Below, piece by piece: positions 38,550 to 49,901 of a stretch of 64,000 nucleotides of DNA (position 1 is the first letter of the stretch; every line of letters starts with the position of its first letter). Location: assembly GCA_963693365.1 (NCBI GenBank), contig CAVNZM010000015.1:992001-1056000 (forward strand), in the 5' to 3' direction. The stretch comes from Amoebidium appalachense (lineage: Eukaryota > Ichthyosporea). Position numbers and translations under genes: made by a program. The notes beneath the pieces are model-generated. The model saw nothing but the letters and a program-made list of their open reading frames with translations. It did no database searches and was not told where the DNA came from.

Positions 38550-39029
38550 TGTAAACAGTTGGACTAGTTAGGATAAGGCAGAGTACAACTGAATCAAAAT
38601 AAAGACAGAGAACGGGTAGAAAGGCACACGCGGCCAGGTTGCTTTTACTATGGGCCGACTCAGTCTGTCTCAGACTTCACTGATGTGATCCCCGTACTGG
38701 GACGGCTTTGTTATATAGCCCCCAGGTTTCGGATCAAGGCCCAGGATTGGTTCATCCGCGGCCAGCGCGGGTGGCAACATGCCATTCGTGATTCTGGTGC
38801 GGTCCGAGCCAGTCAGACCTTCGTCCTATTTATGCAAACCTCTTATTGGTTCACTTCGTTTATGTGGTATGCAGCGGAAGAACCATATATGGTTCAATTC
38901 TTAGGTCAGAGTGAGTCCTATTGGTGCGGACATAATATTTATGTGATATTCATGACAAAGCACGAATCGTGTGCTAGTAGATCACATTCTTTAGTAAACA
39001 TGTACAGTTCATGTGTACAGTTGTTTACA
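38550..39029 (-). repeat. Right 480-bp LTR of the gypsy composite (5' LTR on the minus strand)
   Basis: Same length as 28,248-28,727 and without a difference that I could see, so the composite integrated recently. It is followed by the target duplication GAGCG and then copia coding sequence. Confidence 0.95.
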
Positions 39030-39034
39030 GAGCG

Positions 39035-40458
39035 TGAACATGGTGACCACTGCAGTCGGCAGCAGTGGGGGTAACACCGTGTGTGAGCCGGTAAAGGGCA
39101 GCGCCAGTTTATGGCACCGGCGGTTTGGTCATGTGGCAATAAACACGCTACAGAAGATGGTTAAAGAAAACATCGTCGAGGGTCTGTGCATCGACTGCAA
39201 AACCCAGGATGACGGTGTGTGCGAGGGATGCGCGAGAGGGAAGCAAGCCCGGCTCTCTTTCAGTAAGCTACCCCGCAAGACAGCGCCAGCGAAGCTCGAC
39301 AGAGTTCATTCTGATGTGGCAGGACCGTTCAACAAGGAGTCGCTGCAAGGTTCCAAGTATTATGTCACCTTCATCGACGACAAGACAAGGTTCACTACGG
39401 TGTACTTCATGAAACATAAATCCCAAGTGCATACTTACTTCAAGAAGTACAAGGCACACGTAGAGAAGCAACACGGTGCCAGCATCAAGATTCTGCGTTC
39501 CGACAACGGGGGTGAGTACACCTCCACTGAGTTCAAGTCGTTCCTGGAAGCGTGCGGCATTGAACATGAGGCGACAGTCCCTTACACACCAGAGCAGAAT
39601 GGTGTAGCAGAGAGGGCTAACAGGACCATTGTCGAGACGGCGCGCTGCATGCTGCAGTCAGCAGGCATGAGTATGGGGTTCTGGCAGCTGGCAGTACAGG
39701 CAGCTGTGTACATCAAGAACCTGACGCCAACCACAGTACTGGGTGGCATGACACCTTGGGAGGCATGGTATGGAGAGAAGCCCGATGTTAGCCATCTACG
39801 TGTATTTGGTAGCAAGGCATTTGTCCATGTGCCGAAGGACGAGCGCAGGAAGCTAGACGCCAAGAGTCGGGAGTGTAAATTCGTCGGCTACACAGGTGAC
39901 AGCAAGACGTACTTGTTGTGGGACACCGAGGCGCGCAAGACTATCGTCGGGCGAGATGTGGTGATCGATGAATCATGCACCCCAAAGGCCGGTATTCCGG
40001 TGGTGCAAGATGAGCCAATGGAATTGCTGATGCATAAGCCAATCGGAAATCAGCAGAGCATGGAATCGAGGAATCCAATCAGCGCCAAGAAGCAACATTC
40101 CTTTCGGAAGCCTACAATCGGCACTGACAGTGGATATGATTCAGATGCTATCGGCGACGGCGCGGGCGAGGACAGCGGCGATTCGGACGCGGCAGGGTCA
40201 GGAGACGAGGAAGATAGTGCAGAGTTGCAGGTTGCAACCAGAAGTGCCTATCCGTCTATGACTACAAGGCGCGGTGGGACCTACGGCATCAACGCAGGTG
40301 TAGTAGAGTACCGCGACAGTATCAGCATGGCAATTGAGAGTGCTGATAGCAATGAGGATGACCCTGTGACACTGGAAGAAGCAATCTCCAGGCCAGCATC
40401 AAACACATCGACGTTCAGTACCACTACACCCGTGAGTGTGTGGAGAATGGGGATGTAG
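39035..40458 (+). CDS. Copia integrase part of the polyprotein
   Basis: It resumes the frame of 27,002-28,247 after the nested insertion. The zinc-binding GAG-pre-integrase region reads LWHRRFGHVAINTLQKM then CIDC...CEGCARGKQ. The catalytic core shows D (VHSDVAGPF), D (LRSDNGGEYTS) and E (NGVAERANRT). The conserved GFW, TPWEAWYGEKPDVSHLRVFG and CKFVGY motifs of copia integrase follow, then an acidic linker (40,130-40,240). The reading enters the RT start motif (DPVTLEEAISRP) at about 40,365-40,394 and is there cut by a deletion that shifts the frame, ending at 40,458. Integration would need RT from another copy. Confidence 0.92.
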
Positions 40459-40565
40459 AACTTGTGTATTGCAGCACGAACAGTAACGTGGCCGACATGT
40501 GCACCAAAGCTTTAGGGAGACTTAAGTTAGTGCAGCATCGGCAGGCCATCGGCATGGCTGAGTAA
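40398..40565 (+). pseudogene. Copia RNase H C-terminal remnant
   Basis: In another frame, directly after the deletion junction, 55 codons match the end of copia RNase H: IKHIDVQYHYTRECVENGD, LVYC, then NVADMCTKALGRLKL and a TAA. The junction near 40,394 joins the first RT motif to this tail, so all of RT and most of RNase H (well over 1 kb in a normal element) were removed in one step. Confidence 0.88.
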
Positions 40566-40698
40566 GAACTACAATTAGTGTAGTGTTAATGTTCGTGTAG
40601 TAGGTGTTATATGTGTTAGTATAGTAGCATAGTTTTAGAGTTGCATCTTAGGTTTAGGTTGCATGCGGTAGATAGATAGAACACAGTGCAAGTGGGGG

Positions 40699-41004
40699 TG
40701 TCGAACAGGATAGCCATCCGGTATGCCCTGCGTTAGCGTAGCACCAGTGATCGGGAATATTCGAGATATTCGGGATAAACTGGTGGATAGGTTCACGATA
40801 GATCAGGATAGATCTAGAAGAGTCTAGAAGATTCTATTGGAGTGCTTTGATTGGTAGCGACTAGATCCATAGCGGCAGGTAGACCAATCGGGAATAGTAT
40901 GTAACATTCCAGTGGGCCAGACCACAAGTATATAAAGGTCCCGGCTGGCCAGTCAATGCAAGTCAGCAAATAATAAAGTCTCACAGAGAAACCTCTAAGT
41001 TACA
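40699..41004 (+). repeat. 3' LTR of the copia element
   Basis: 306 bp, differing from the 5' LTR at two internal positions (GCGGCAGG against GCGGCGGG, and GGCTGGCC against GGCGGGCC) and at the last base. It is followed by the target duplication AGTCT. Confidence 0.95.
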
Positions 41005-41009
41005 AGTCT

Positions 41010-42647
41010 AACTAGGACGTATTCATCAGGTGAATGATGAGGTACATACTGATATTAAAGATTGATTTTGTTGACTATTTCCCGCATGGTTCCGCGACAC
41101 CATAGTGCACACAAAGTACTACTACAAATAGGAGTGTACGTGCCTATTGGAAATGATTTTGATGGGCTCGGTGCTACCCTCCCATGTGCCAAATCAACAC
41201 TTTTATCTTTTCTGCTGTATGGGCCTGGACGAATTAGATCTACCTTAGAGGGCTGTGAACCTGTGACATGCATGTATGATGTAACGTTTAACGTCGATTT
41301 TTACATGTAAATATCTTGTTGCATGGGTGGAAGTACTGTTGGCCTTGGTGCCGACAACTCAATTTAAACAGCTCACCTCATGCCCTTGAATCACTTAAAT
41401 TTCACGCAGCACAATATGGTGTACTATGTTCTACTTTTCAGTGGCTGTGATTGGTGGCTTGTGCATCCACAATTTACATTAGCCATATTTGGTAAATCCA
41501 GCGGCCGGTTCCGCCGTCGTGGGCGCAGAGCCTGGATCCCGCCCAGACCATGGATGCATGTGGTTACACCACACCTCTTTGTAACTATTCAACGAGCCAG
41601 TGGCGTTGCGTATCAATATTCCGTTATTACTACATGTGTTGTCTGCCTGGACTCGCTTCAACTATCAAACCAGCGCTGGCACGCTCCGGCCACGGGGTCG
41701 CGGCCGGGGCGCTCCCTTCATGCGCACGGGTGCCAAGTGACTTTCAGGCTAAGCTGACGTGCTCAATAGTCACAGGCAGAGAATTTTTTTCTGGTACCAA
41801 ACAATTAGTCTGATTTTAGTGGTATCCCAGCAATTTAGTTTTTGTTTGACGTATTACGATGAACGAACAAAAAAAAAAAGAAACGAAGTCTGGCGATTTA
41901 CCCTGCACAGTCCGCACTACGCGCGGATTGGTTACAGTACACCTAACGATTGTGATTGGTCGAAAGCATATTTAGGTCACCAATAGCTGAAGCAATAAAA
42001 TCTCGCTAGATCAAACATCGATTGAAAGTTATTCATGTGACTATTGAACAAAATCTCCGACCACAGTGTACTTTCAGAACTAGCGGCCAGGGATAAGATA
42101 TCGCTGGTTCTGTTAACATACAACTATTCTATTTTTTTATATTAAGAATTTGGCTCTTCCATTTTAAAGTACAAAGCTACCCTTGAAGATCTAAAGAAAA
42201 ATGAAATTGTCGAAAATGGCGACACCCCCGACTTGCGCGTTTCACCTACCGAATGCCTTGATAACGCATATTCCTTTGAGAAGCATTTATGACATCAAAA
42301 TTTATTATTTTCGGGCTGCTCGGGCCATGCATGACGCTTGCATGTCCACGATTTCAACAAACTGTTCGCTCATCGCTCTCAGTAACTAACAACTCACATA
42401 ACAGGTTACTCAAGTCAGCCAAACAAACACCTTGGTAGCTCAGTCAGTAGGTTTGAGGAGACATAACCGTACTTGCATATGATTGGTTCACTTAGTTTGG
42501 GAATGAGCGGCAGCATGATATCGAGGAGCTCCCGTTCACTCGCACTCACACCCCCAACCCCAACCGCTCGCTCCTCTCCGAGCGGAAAACAGACACACTT
42601 TCTTCATTTCACCTCTTATGTTATATGTTGGAATAAGCAATAACATT
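41010..42647. other. Intergenic sequence with an old dispersed repeat and CCAAT boxes
   Basis: 41,262-41,375 matches 46,310-46,395 in inverted orientation (TTGGCCTTGGTGCCGACAAC is shared exactly). ATTGG boxes occur at about 41,927, 41,953 and 42,482, all upstream of the secreted-protein gene. Near 42,427 a GGTAGCTCAGTCAGTAGG stretch resembles a tRNA A-box without a full tRNA. No credible protein domain was seen. Confidence 0.6.
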
Positions 42648-43901
42648 ATGTTGAAGCTTACCCTTGCCTCTCTGGCGCTCGCCGCGCCCGCTATGGGCCG
42701 GCGTTTCCTTCTCACAAAGTTCCCCATTTGGGACACGGAGTGTGCGGGCCCTACAGACCCTGTCGCTCAGTTATACATTGCTGACGATACACCTGTGTGC
42801 CGCGCTAGCGTGATGAGAAACAATAGTGCGTGTGACGTTAGGCGCGAAATAGACTCCATGACTGGAATTGACTTTTGTCAGCTCACAAGCAAACCCATGC
42901 CTAACTCTGGGCTGTTGGAGCTCGAAGGGTACACTATTGGCACTGCTAAGTCCGATAATGGCTCGGACGTGCTTCGTTTTTCGACCTTCGGAAAGCTCAA
43001 TGGTGATGCCAAATGCACTGGAAAATACCCCAACCAGGATAACGTGACCGACTATGTTGTTGGTGCTAAATGTGCTCAGGTGGGTCGGATTGTTGACTGT
43101 TTGCATGACACTTCACTGCATCCGTCGATTTACTTGTGAGCACCTGTATGTGTGGCAAATACAGCCTATCCTACCCTGGTCTCTCTGCCTCCTCCACCCC
43201 TTTTACCACAAACATCACCCGCAGACACACAAGCAAAAATACCCGCACGCAAGCGCACTTGCACACAGAAATATTCAAACTACCTTAGCGCACTTTTATT
43301 CTGGAAGACCAAATGACAAGCCTTCAATTGTTTTTGTAGTGCGTGGATGGAACCCCTCTTTGCTTGTGAAGCGGAACCCTGATATTAGACTTTATTGCAT
43401 CTTGCATTTCAGGTCCTGATGCCATGCTAATAGATGCTCCCCAAATCATATTCCCAAAGAGCATATATATGGAGTGGTGATGGTGGGGAGGTAGGGTTTT
43501 CGACATCAAAATGCCGTGGAATATGGAAAACAGCTCTTACATCCAGAATCCACATCTTCCTAAGGTATATAGCCAAGACTTTAACACATACATTATCGTC
43601 CACAGAAAACCCTCTTCCGTTGGGAGGAGGAGAAAATCCGCTATTCCCTTCAAGAGATCACCCCCGACCCCCTTCCCCCTGCAGCGGGCATGGAGTATGG
43701 CACGGTGACCTACACCTACTACTGGCCGGATGCGGATTGCGGCAACGAAACTGCCGTGATGCAGCGCCGTGAGGTTCCCGTTGGCGTGTGTGTGGTGAGT
43801 GGAATTCGTCCCCACCACCCCCTCTCCCTCCTCCCCCCCCCACCCCCCCCCCCCCCCCCCCCCCCCTCCCTGCCCCCCCAACTGTAAAAAAGGAAAGAAA
43901 A

Positions 43902-43935
<34 letters not shown>

Positions 43936-45287
43936 TTCACACACATACAAACACAAAAACACCACCTTCAAACGCTTCTGTTTCTTCTTCTTTTATTTCG
44001 TGTCCTTCATGATGCTCTTTCCCCGTTGAAGCAAATTCACCGTTTCTTATGTTCTATGATGATCCAGCTCCTATACCCTCCCCCCTCCCTTCCCCCGCAT
44101 TTTTTAAACACCTCTTTCCCTCTCCACTCCCTACCCACATCTGTCTTACAATAGCTTTGCTATGCCTCGTTTTTTGCCTCGTTCATACCCTACCTCGGAT
44201 ACAAACAGGTATGTGCACGCTTTTTTGAAAAGAGGGCTTTATTCCCCAATAATGCTCTGCCTTCCGTTCATATACTGTCCCTACCATCCGTCTTCTCATT
44301 CTTTTTCCGCCTCCTACCATCTCCCATCTTCCCCCCCCTCCCCCCCCTCCCCCCCCCCCCCCCCCCCTTCATCCTTTGTGCTCTCATATTAATCCCACAC
44401 ACGCCAACAGAATGACACACACGGTGTCAAATACCTCATCGACACGCGCGCCATGTACTCCGACTTCCAATACCGCGCCGGCAATCTCGAACCCTACGTT
44501 TTCCAACACCCGCCCGAGCCCGCGTGGTACTTCAAGCTCCATTTCGAGGGAGACAACGGTCTTGTCACCCGCATGTACCTTAACCAGGAATGCACAACTC
44601 CCGTTTACAACATTGACGCAAACGATAACCAAGGTTTTTACACCAACGGCCCCTTTGTAAACGATTATTGTCGCGAGGAGGTTCGCCCCGTTCCCAACGT
44701 CGATACCCGCGCTGCCGAAATTGTCTACATGCGCTATTCGATTCAGTTCACACCCGGACCCCAGGCACCCTCTCCTTTCCCCCCCGCTCCTCCCAAAGCC
44801 GTTAAAGCACCCGAGGGAAAGAAAACAACCGGTGAAGCTAAAAATGGTGAACAAGCCGGGCCGAATCAGGGCGTCCAGGGCCGCTCTGGCACTGGTGCAA
44901 ACGGTACCACCTTGAACCCCCCCACGGCCGAAAATACCAACAAGACGGCCCAGAACACCGACAATTCGACTGTTCAGACCCCGTCTAATCAGACTACCAC
45001 TGTTCAGACCCTCGCTAATCAGGATACCACCACCACCAACACAAAGCCCACCAACGCCGCCCCCGGCCGAAAATCCCGCTTCTTCCACTCCAAGTGTCAC
45101 GACTACCACCACCGCTAACAGCCCAGCTGCTGGAACCCCTATACTTGATATGTTTTACAATCAGAATGGCACAGGGTTGCTCCAGGGCGGAAATAAGGAT
45201 AGCGGTGCCGGATCGTTCATACCCAACACGATGGTTCTGGTGGCTGCTGCGATGATGGCGGCAGTGGTGTTCATGGCTCAGAACTGA
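42648..45287 (+). CDS. Secreted, probably GPI-anchored surface protein, three exons
   Basis: Exons by eye are 42648-43083, 43685-43794 and 44411-45287. The protein starts MLKLTLASLALAAPAMG, a typical cleavable signal peptide. The extracellular part is Cys-rich with several N-glycosylation sequons (NNS, NGS, NVT, NET) and a YTYYWPDADC stretch. From about 44,760 it becomes a Pro/Thr/Asn/Gln stalk (repeated VQT, NQT) suited to O-glycosylation. The end reads GSFIPNTMVLVAAAMMAAVVFMAQN, a small-residue site plus hydrophobic tail ending at the stop, as in GPI-anchor signals or a single membrane helix. The stalk and tail are in different frames. The shift is at the CCCCC run near 45,059-45,063, so a one-base error or mutation is likely. 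I recognise no family. Confidence 0.72.
43804..43935. repeat. C tract and (CA)n in intron 2 of the surface-protein gene
   Basis: A C-rich block (43,816-43,878) is followed by (CA)n (43,898-43,935), directly after the donor GTGAGT at 43,795. Confidence 0.85.
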
Positions 45288-45752
45288 GCCAATCGGAATG
45301 GGTGAACGTCACGTGCAGTTGCCTTTTTTGGGAATAATGGCTGGTGTTTGTATCGTTAAGACTTGGGGATATGCTTAAATTATTCAAAAGGACGGGAAAA
45401 GATTGAAACTGCATATGTGTATATAGATTTGAGCAATGCTTGTAAATACATTTGACCCATTTGCAGTGTACATAGTTGAGATAACTTGTAAATACACCCA
45501 TGGTAGGTTTAGCGCCAGATATATTTCTTCTCTGGCGGAGATATATACTTTGCAAAACGTTTGTGAGTGGGTTTTTTGCTGCACAACCATAGACTGAACT
45601 CTGGTGAGCAGGTAAGACCCCCACCCGTTTTGGAAATTTGGGAAATTTGCACCCCCTGAGGGGATGTGGCACCAGACAGTCGTGATATCTCGCCAATATT
45701 GCTTGGTGAAGAAGAAAACCCTCCGATATATATAATGAGAGCTTCAGTGACA

Positions 45753-45758
45753 AATAAA
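45753..45758 (+). terminator. Poly(A) signal AATAAA after the surface-protein gene
   Basis: AATAAAACTT lies 466 nt after the stop. Other AATAAA copies are at about 45,844 and 45,873, so the exact 3' end is open. Confidence 0.4.
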
Positions 45759-45996
45759 ACTTAAAAACGCCTTGATTTTGAATCTCTGGTAAAAAATTGT
45801 TGCCCTACTTGTATATAAATAAGTCCATGCCTCACGTTGCATTAATAAATATATTGTATCAATGGCTGCGTAAAATAAAGTGACTTACTGGCGGGAATAC
45901 AAAGCTCCCCCCCCCCCCCCCCCCCCCTTCTCCTTTAAAGTGATGGTCCTCCGGATGGGGAAAAAAGATGTGTGTTTGCGTTTTTTTTTTTTTTTT

Positions 45997-46035
<39 letters not shown>

Positions 46036-47076
46036 GCGATCGGGTGCATTCCCTTAACTAATATTAGAGTCCAGTCACTAGGCTGTGTCTAGAAAACATT
46101 CAGTGGGCCCGTCGGATACTCAGCTTTTGGTCATACGTAGTACGATCTGCAGTCCTACGTCTGTTACCGGTATATTTTCTGTATTTGGCCCCCTGCTCTT
46201 CGTATACTATAAAAAACGAAATCCGATTCCCCTGAACGTGGTAGTGTTGAATGGGTGAGGGGGGGGAGGGTATGGGGGGGCGCGCTGTTTATTAACGACA
46301 TGTACATGGGTGAGCTGTGATGAGTTGTCGGCACCAAGGCCAAGATATATATGTAAAAATCGACATTACACTTACATCATGCAACTTATATTTGGAGATA
46401 ACGTACAGATGTTTATCATATGTGGAGATATAACGTTTTTTTAGACCTTAATTGGTGCTGAAATACGACACTTTTGGGTCGTATTGCAACCCCTGGATCA
46501 TGCGGCAATGCTTTCATTCGCTGCATCTGATCTAATTTAGTTGTTCCTGTGAGGCTGAGACCAGTTCATTTTCAATCATAGTACCAACACGGACAGCTCT
46601 CATGGAGCCGTCCGGAGCCGGCAACGTACACGTTATACGTCCCCTCACATCTGCACGGTCCAACATTCATATATTGTTCAGGCAGGTTTTTATACTGTGC
46701 GTGTTCGCATTCGCATTCACAGGTACATGTACAGTGCCATGCATAGGTACAGGGGTCATTCAGAATCAAGATAATTCACCTATAAGATAGATAGTACTAG
46801 ATTCTTTTGAAAAAAATTAAGATTCTAGGGGCTACCGAGGCTGGGGGGGAAATAAGATAACGGGGAAGGGGGGGGGGGGGGGGGGGGGGGACGGGCATTG
46901 GGGATTCGGAGGGGGGAATGTGGCCTCCCTACTATTAAATTAGTCTAGTCTAGTATTATTATTAGTAGGCTGTACACAAGAAAAGCCCTTCTGTGCAATA
47001 GATCATATTTCTTTTCTAATAAGCTTGAAGTCCTCTGGAAGCTTTTGCTTTGTTACCCGACTCAACAGACCGAAAA
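45759..47076. other. Intergenic sequence with homopolymers and an inverted dispersed repeat
   Basis: It holds C (45,908-45,927), T then G (45,981-46,036) and G (46,869-46,890) tracts. The repeat related to 41,262-41,375 is at 46,310-46,395. No domain was seen in any frame. Confidence 0.65.
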
Positions 47077-47081
47077 AGTCA

Positions 47082-47668
<587 letters not shown>

Positions 47669-47684
47669 CACGTATGTGTATCAC

Positions 47685-47748
<64 letters not shown>

Positions 47749-47845
47749 TGCGGCCGGGTCATGGTGCACGGTGTGTGCGTGGCCCCCCTCCCCCCTGCCC
47801 CCCCTGGCCTGTGGGTCCTTTTTTTGGGCTGTGGGGGTACTTTTT

Positions 47846-47895
<50 letters not shown>

Positions 47896-48189
47896 GGGGC
47901 TGTGCGAAAATGTGTGCATGTGTCTGTATGCACGTTTGGATTGCGTGTTCGTTTGTCACTGTGTGTGTGTGTGTGTGTGTGTGTGCACGTGTGTGTATCC
48001 ACTGCAGTGCACAATGTGTGTGTGTGTTTTTGTGTGTGTGTGTGTCCGTGTGACGGTGCACGGTGTGTGTGCGTATCCCTCCATCCCCCCCTCCCCCCCC
48101 CCCCCCCCCCCCCCCCCCCCCTGTGGGTCCTCTTTATGGGCGAAGAGGTTTTTTTTCTTTTTTTTTTTTTTCTTCCTGGGTGGGTGGGT

Positions 48190-48221
<32 letters not shown>

Positions 48222-48586
48222 CTGTGCAAAAATGTATGCATCTGTCTGAGGGTACATTTGGATTTTGTGCTCGTTTGTCACTCTGTATGTTTGTGAGTGT
48301 GTGGCGTGTGTGTGTGTGTGCACGTGTGTATCACAATGTGGATGTGAGTGTGTCTCCGTGTCTCCGTGTCACGGAGCTCACGGTGCACGGTGTGTGTGCC
48401 CCCCCCCCCCCCCCCCCCGCACCCCTCCCAACAAAAAAAAAAAAAACTCCCGCAGCCCCCCCTCAAAAAAAAAAAAAAAGAAAAGAAAAAGAAAGAAGAA
48501 CAGCCGCAGCCCAGAAGAAGGACCCACAGGACCGGGGCGGGCGGGCGGGCGGGTGGGCCGGCGGGCACTTGGGGGTGGGGGGGGGG

Positions 48587-48628
<42 letters not shown>
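47669..48628. repeat. Diverged relatives of the 189-bp unit among homopolymers
   Basis: The GTGC-AAAATGT-TGCAT...TTTGGATT...TCGTTTGTCACT module recurs at about 47,900-47,960 and 48,225-48,283, separated by T/G tracts (47,840-47,894, 48,150-48,220). A second module (CACGGTGTGTG then a C tract, then CTGTGGGTCCT) occurs at about 47,767, 48,059 and 48,383. A G tract of about 45 bp closes the block at 48,584-48,628. Confidence 0.8.
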
Positions 48629-48629
<1 letters not shown>

Positions 48630-49380
48630 ATAAGATAATGAACCTACGGCCGAGAAACCTTAAGATTTTAGACCCTAAACCGTATTCACCTGTTATTTTT
48701 AAAGTGAATGTGTATGTCTAAGTCGGAGGATGTAGATGTAGGCGAGGGACGCAAATGTGCCCGTATTTTTAGGATTTAGCTATAGCGTCATGTACATGAC
48801 TACATGTACACCATGGACTCATGCATGTACGGACATGCATCATAATGGTGCATGTATGGTACGGTTGTTACAAGCTCGAGAGCCCCTATGTTTACAAGTG
48901 TATGCCTGTATCACATATGTATACCTGTAATCATTACCGGTACCTTGCATACTATACCGTAACATACAGCCAATAAACAAGGCCTAGGCAAAGTGTAACA
49001 TAATATAAACACATGTAGTACTATATGTGCAACTTGTGCAGGCTGTTTAGCCAAGTTCACACAAACTTCGAGCACTGGTAAGCTTCAGTACGCAATGCCG
49101 GACGAAGCCTCAACGGTTCGGGATTCGAAACAGAGTACTCCAGATCTGAGCACGTGGTATTACTACTAAGTGCAAACACATGTTCATGTACTTAGCAGCT
49201 CCCATGTTTGCGCTTTGGCGTTTTTCGGTGCATCTGATAAAAGCCACCAACCCGCACGCTGCTGCTAGTACTCTAGTTAGTACACAGGAGCTACATAGCT
49301 ACTAGCTATAGATAGCTGGTGCTAGCTTCTTGTCAAGGAGCTGTTTTGGGGGAACAGGACACTCAGTGTTGTACGGTTCA

Positions 49381-49428
<48 letters not shown>

Positions 49429-49569
49429 CCTCTCTCTCTCTGACTTCTGAATCACTTTAATAACGTACGTGCGTCGAAGTCTTAGTGGTTTGTGTGGCTG
49501 AATGCGCAGGTGAACACTTGCAGTGTTAGTAGCCACCCAACCTAAGTGACAGGCCAATATTGAACTCTT
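48629..49569. other. Unique intergenic sequence before the MFS gene
   Basis: No coding frame with a recognisable domain. A (CT)n tract of about 55 bp lies at 49,383-49,440. Confidence 0.6.
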
Positions 49570-49782
49570 TTGTTTCTTCTGCATAAAGCACAAGACAGAC
49601 AGACTCTTGACAATGGCGGACTCCACGGTTCACAAACAATCCTTCGCGAGCGTTACGGGCTCAACCGAAACGTGATTCTCGTTCTCATGGCCACCACCAT
49701 CGACAGCATGTTCGTGGGAATGTGTCTCCTCACTGTCTTAAGCCCCTACTTCTTTCAACTCACGCGCGATAACAAACACGCC
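49570..49782 (+). pseudogene. MFS transporter, 5' fragment (first membrane helix)
   Basis: The frame reads RYGLNRNVILVLMATTIDSMFVGMCLLTVLSPYFFQLTRDNKHA. A membrane helix with the polar entry typical of helix 1 of major facilitator proteins ends in a short cytosolic loop. A well-placed ATG (CAATGG at 49,613) lies in a different frame, so either the start is spliced in from upstream or there is a shift. The frame is ended by a small inverted-repeat element inserted at 49,783. After the element the target duplication restores the original sequence, and a possible donor GTATAC follows at about 49,910. The 3' part of the gene is at 53,152. Confidence 0.55.
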
Positions 49783-49897
49783 TAACACGTACTGACGTGT
49801 TGCCGCACGTGCGACGTTTAACATCTACTCAGGCGGCAAAAAAAAAAAAAAAAAAAAAAAAAAGAAAGAAAGGAGACACCGCCTCAGTAGGTGGTAG
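49783..49897 (+). mobile_element. 115-bp MITE-like element, copy 1
   Basis: It begins TAACACGTACTGACG and ends CGCCTCAGTAGGTGGTAG, with imperfect terminal inverted repeats (TAACACGTACTGA against TACCACCTACTGA, 11 of 13). It is flanked by a perfect 10-bp target duplication CAAACACGCC (49,773-49,782 and 49,898-49,907). A poly-A tract sits in the middle. No coding capacity. The 10-bp duplication suggests mobilisation by a Mutator-like transposase (usual range 8-11 bp). It interrupts the MFS frame. Confidence 0.85.
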
Positions 49898-49901
49898 CAA
49901 A

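Larger units (their letters stand above)
28248..39029 (-). mobile_element. Ty3/gypsy composite with inverted internal copies, nested in copia
   Basis: The element is bounded by 480-bp LTRs at 28,248-28,727 and 38,550-39,029 that look identical, and by a perfect 5-bp target duplication GAGCG (28,243-28,247 and 39,030-39,034). By TATA position and by a polypurine tract (AAGGGGGGGAG on the minus strand next to 28,727) the LTRs read leftward. Inside, 28,728-31,085 is a minus-strand pol remnant. From about 31,090 to 38,548 the sequence reads rightward: gag, protease, RT, RNase H, integrase, chromodomain, polypurine tract and a different 3' LTR. The rightward part has no 5' LTR. Two related families in opposite orientations therefore share one integration event. 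Confidence 0.88.
26649..41004 (+). mobile_element. Ty1/copia LTR retrotransposon, interrupted and RT-deleted
   Basis: The element has 306-bp LTRs at 26,649-26,954 and 40,699-41,004 and a 5-bp target duplication AGTCT (26,644-26,648 and 41,005-41,009). LTRs begin TGTCGAACAGG. A polypurine stretch (GTGCAAGTGGGGG) precedes the 3' LTR. The LTRs differ at two internal positions plus the last base, so it is a fairly young insertion. The order capsid, zinc knuckle, protease, integrase is that of the copia group. A 10.8-kb gypsy composite sits between protease and integrase (28,248-39,029). When that insert is ignored the frame is continuous from 27,002 to about 40,395. Reverse transcriptase and most of RNase H are absent, so it is not autonomous. 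Confidence 0.95.

Noticed and set aside
42420-42500. tRNA-like A-box (GGTAGCTCAGTCAGTAGG)
   Set aside because: No matching B-box with the right spacing and no acceptor stem could be drawn. At most a tRNA-derived repeat fragment.
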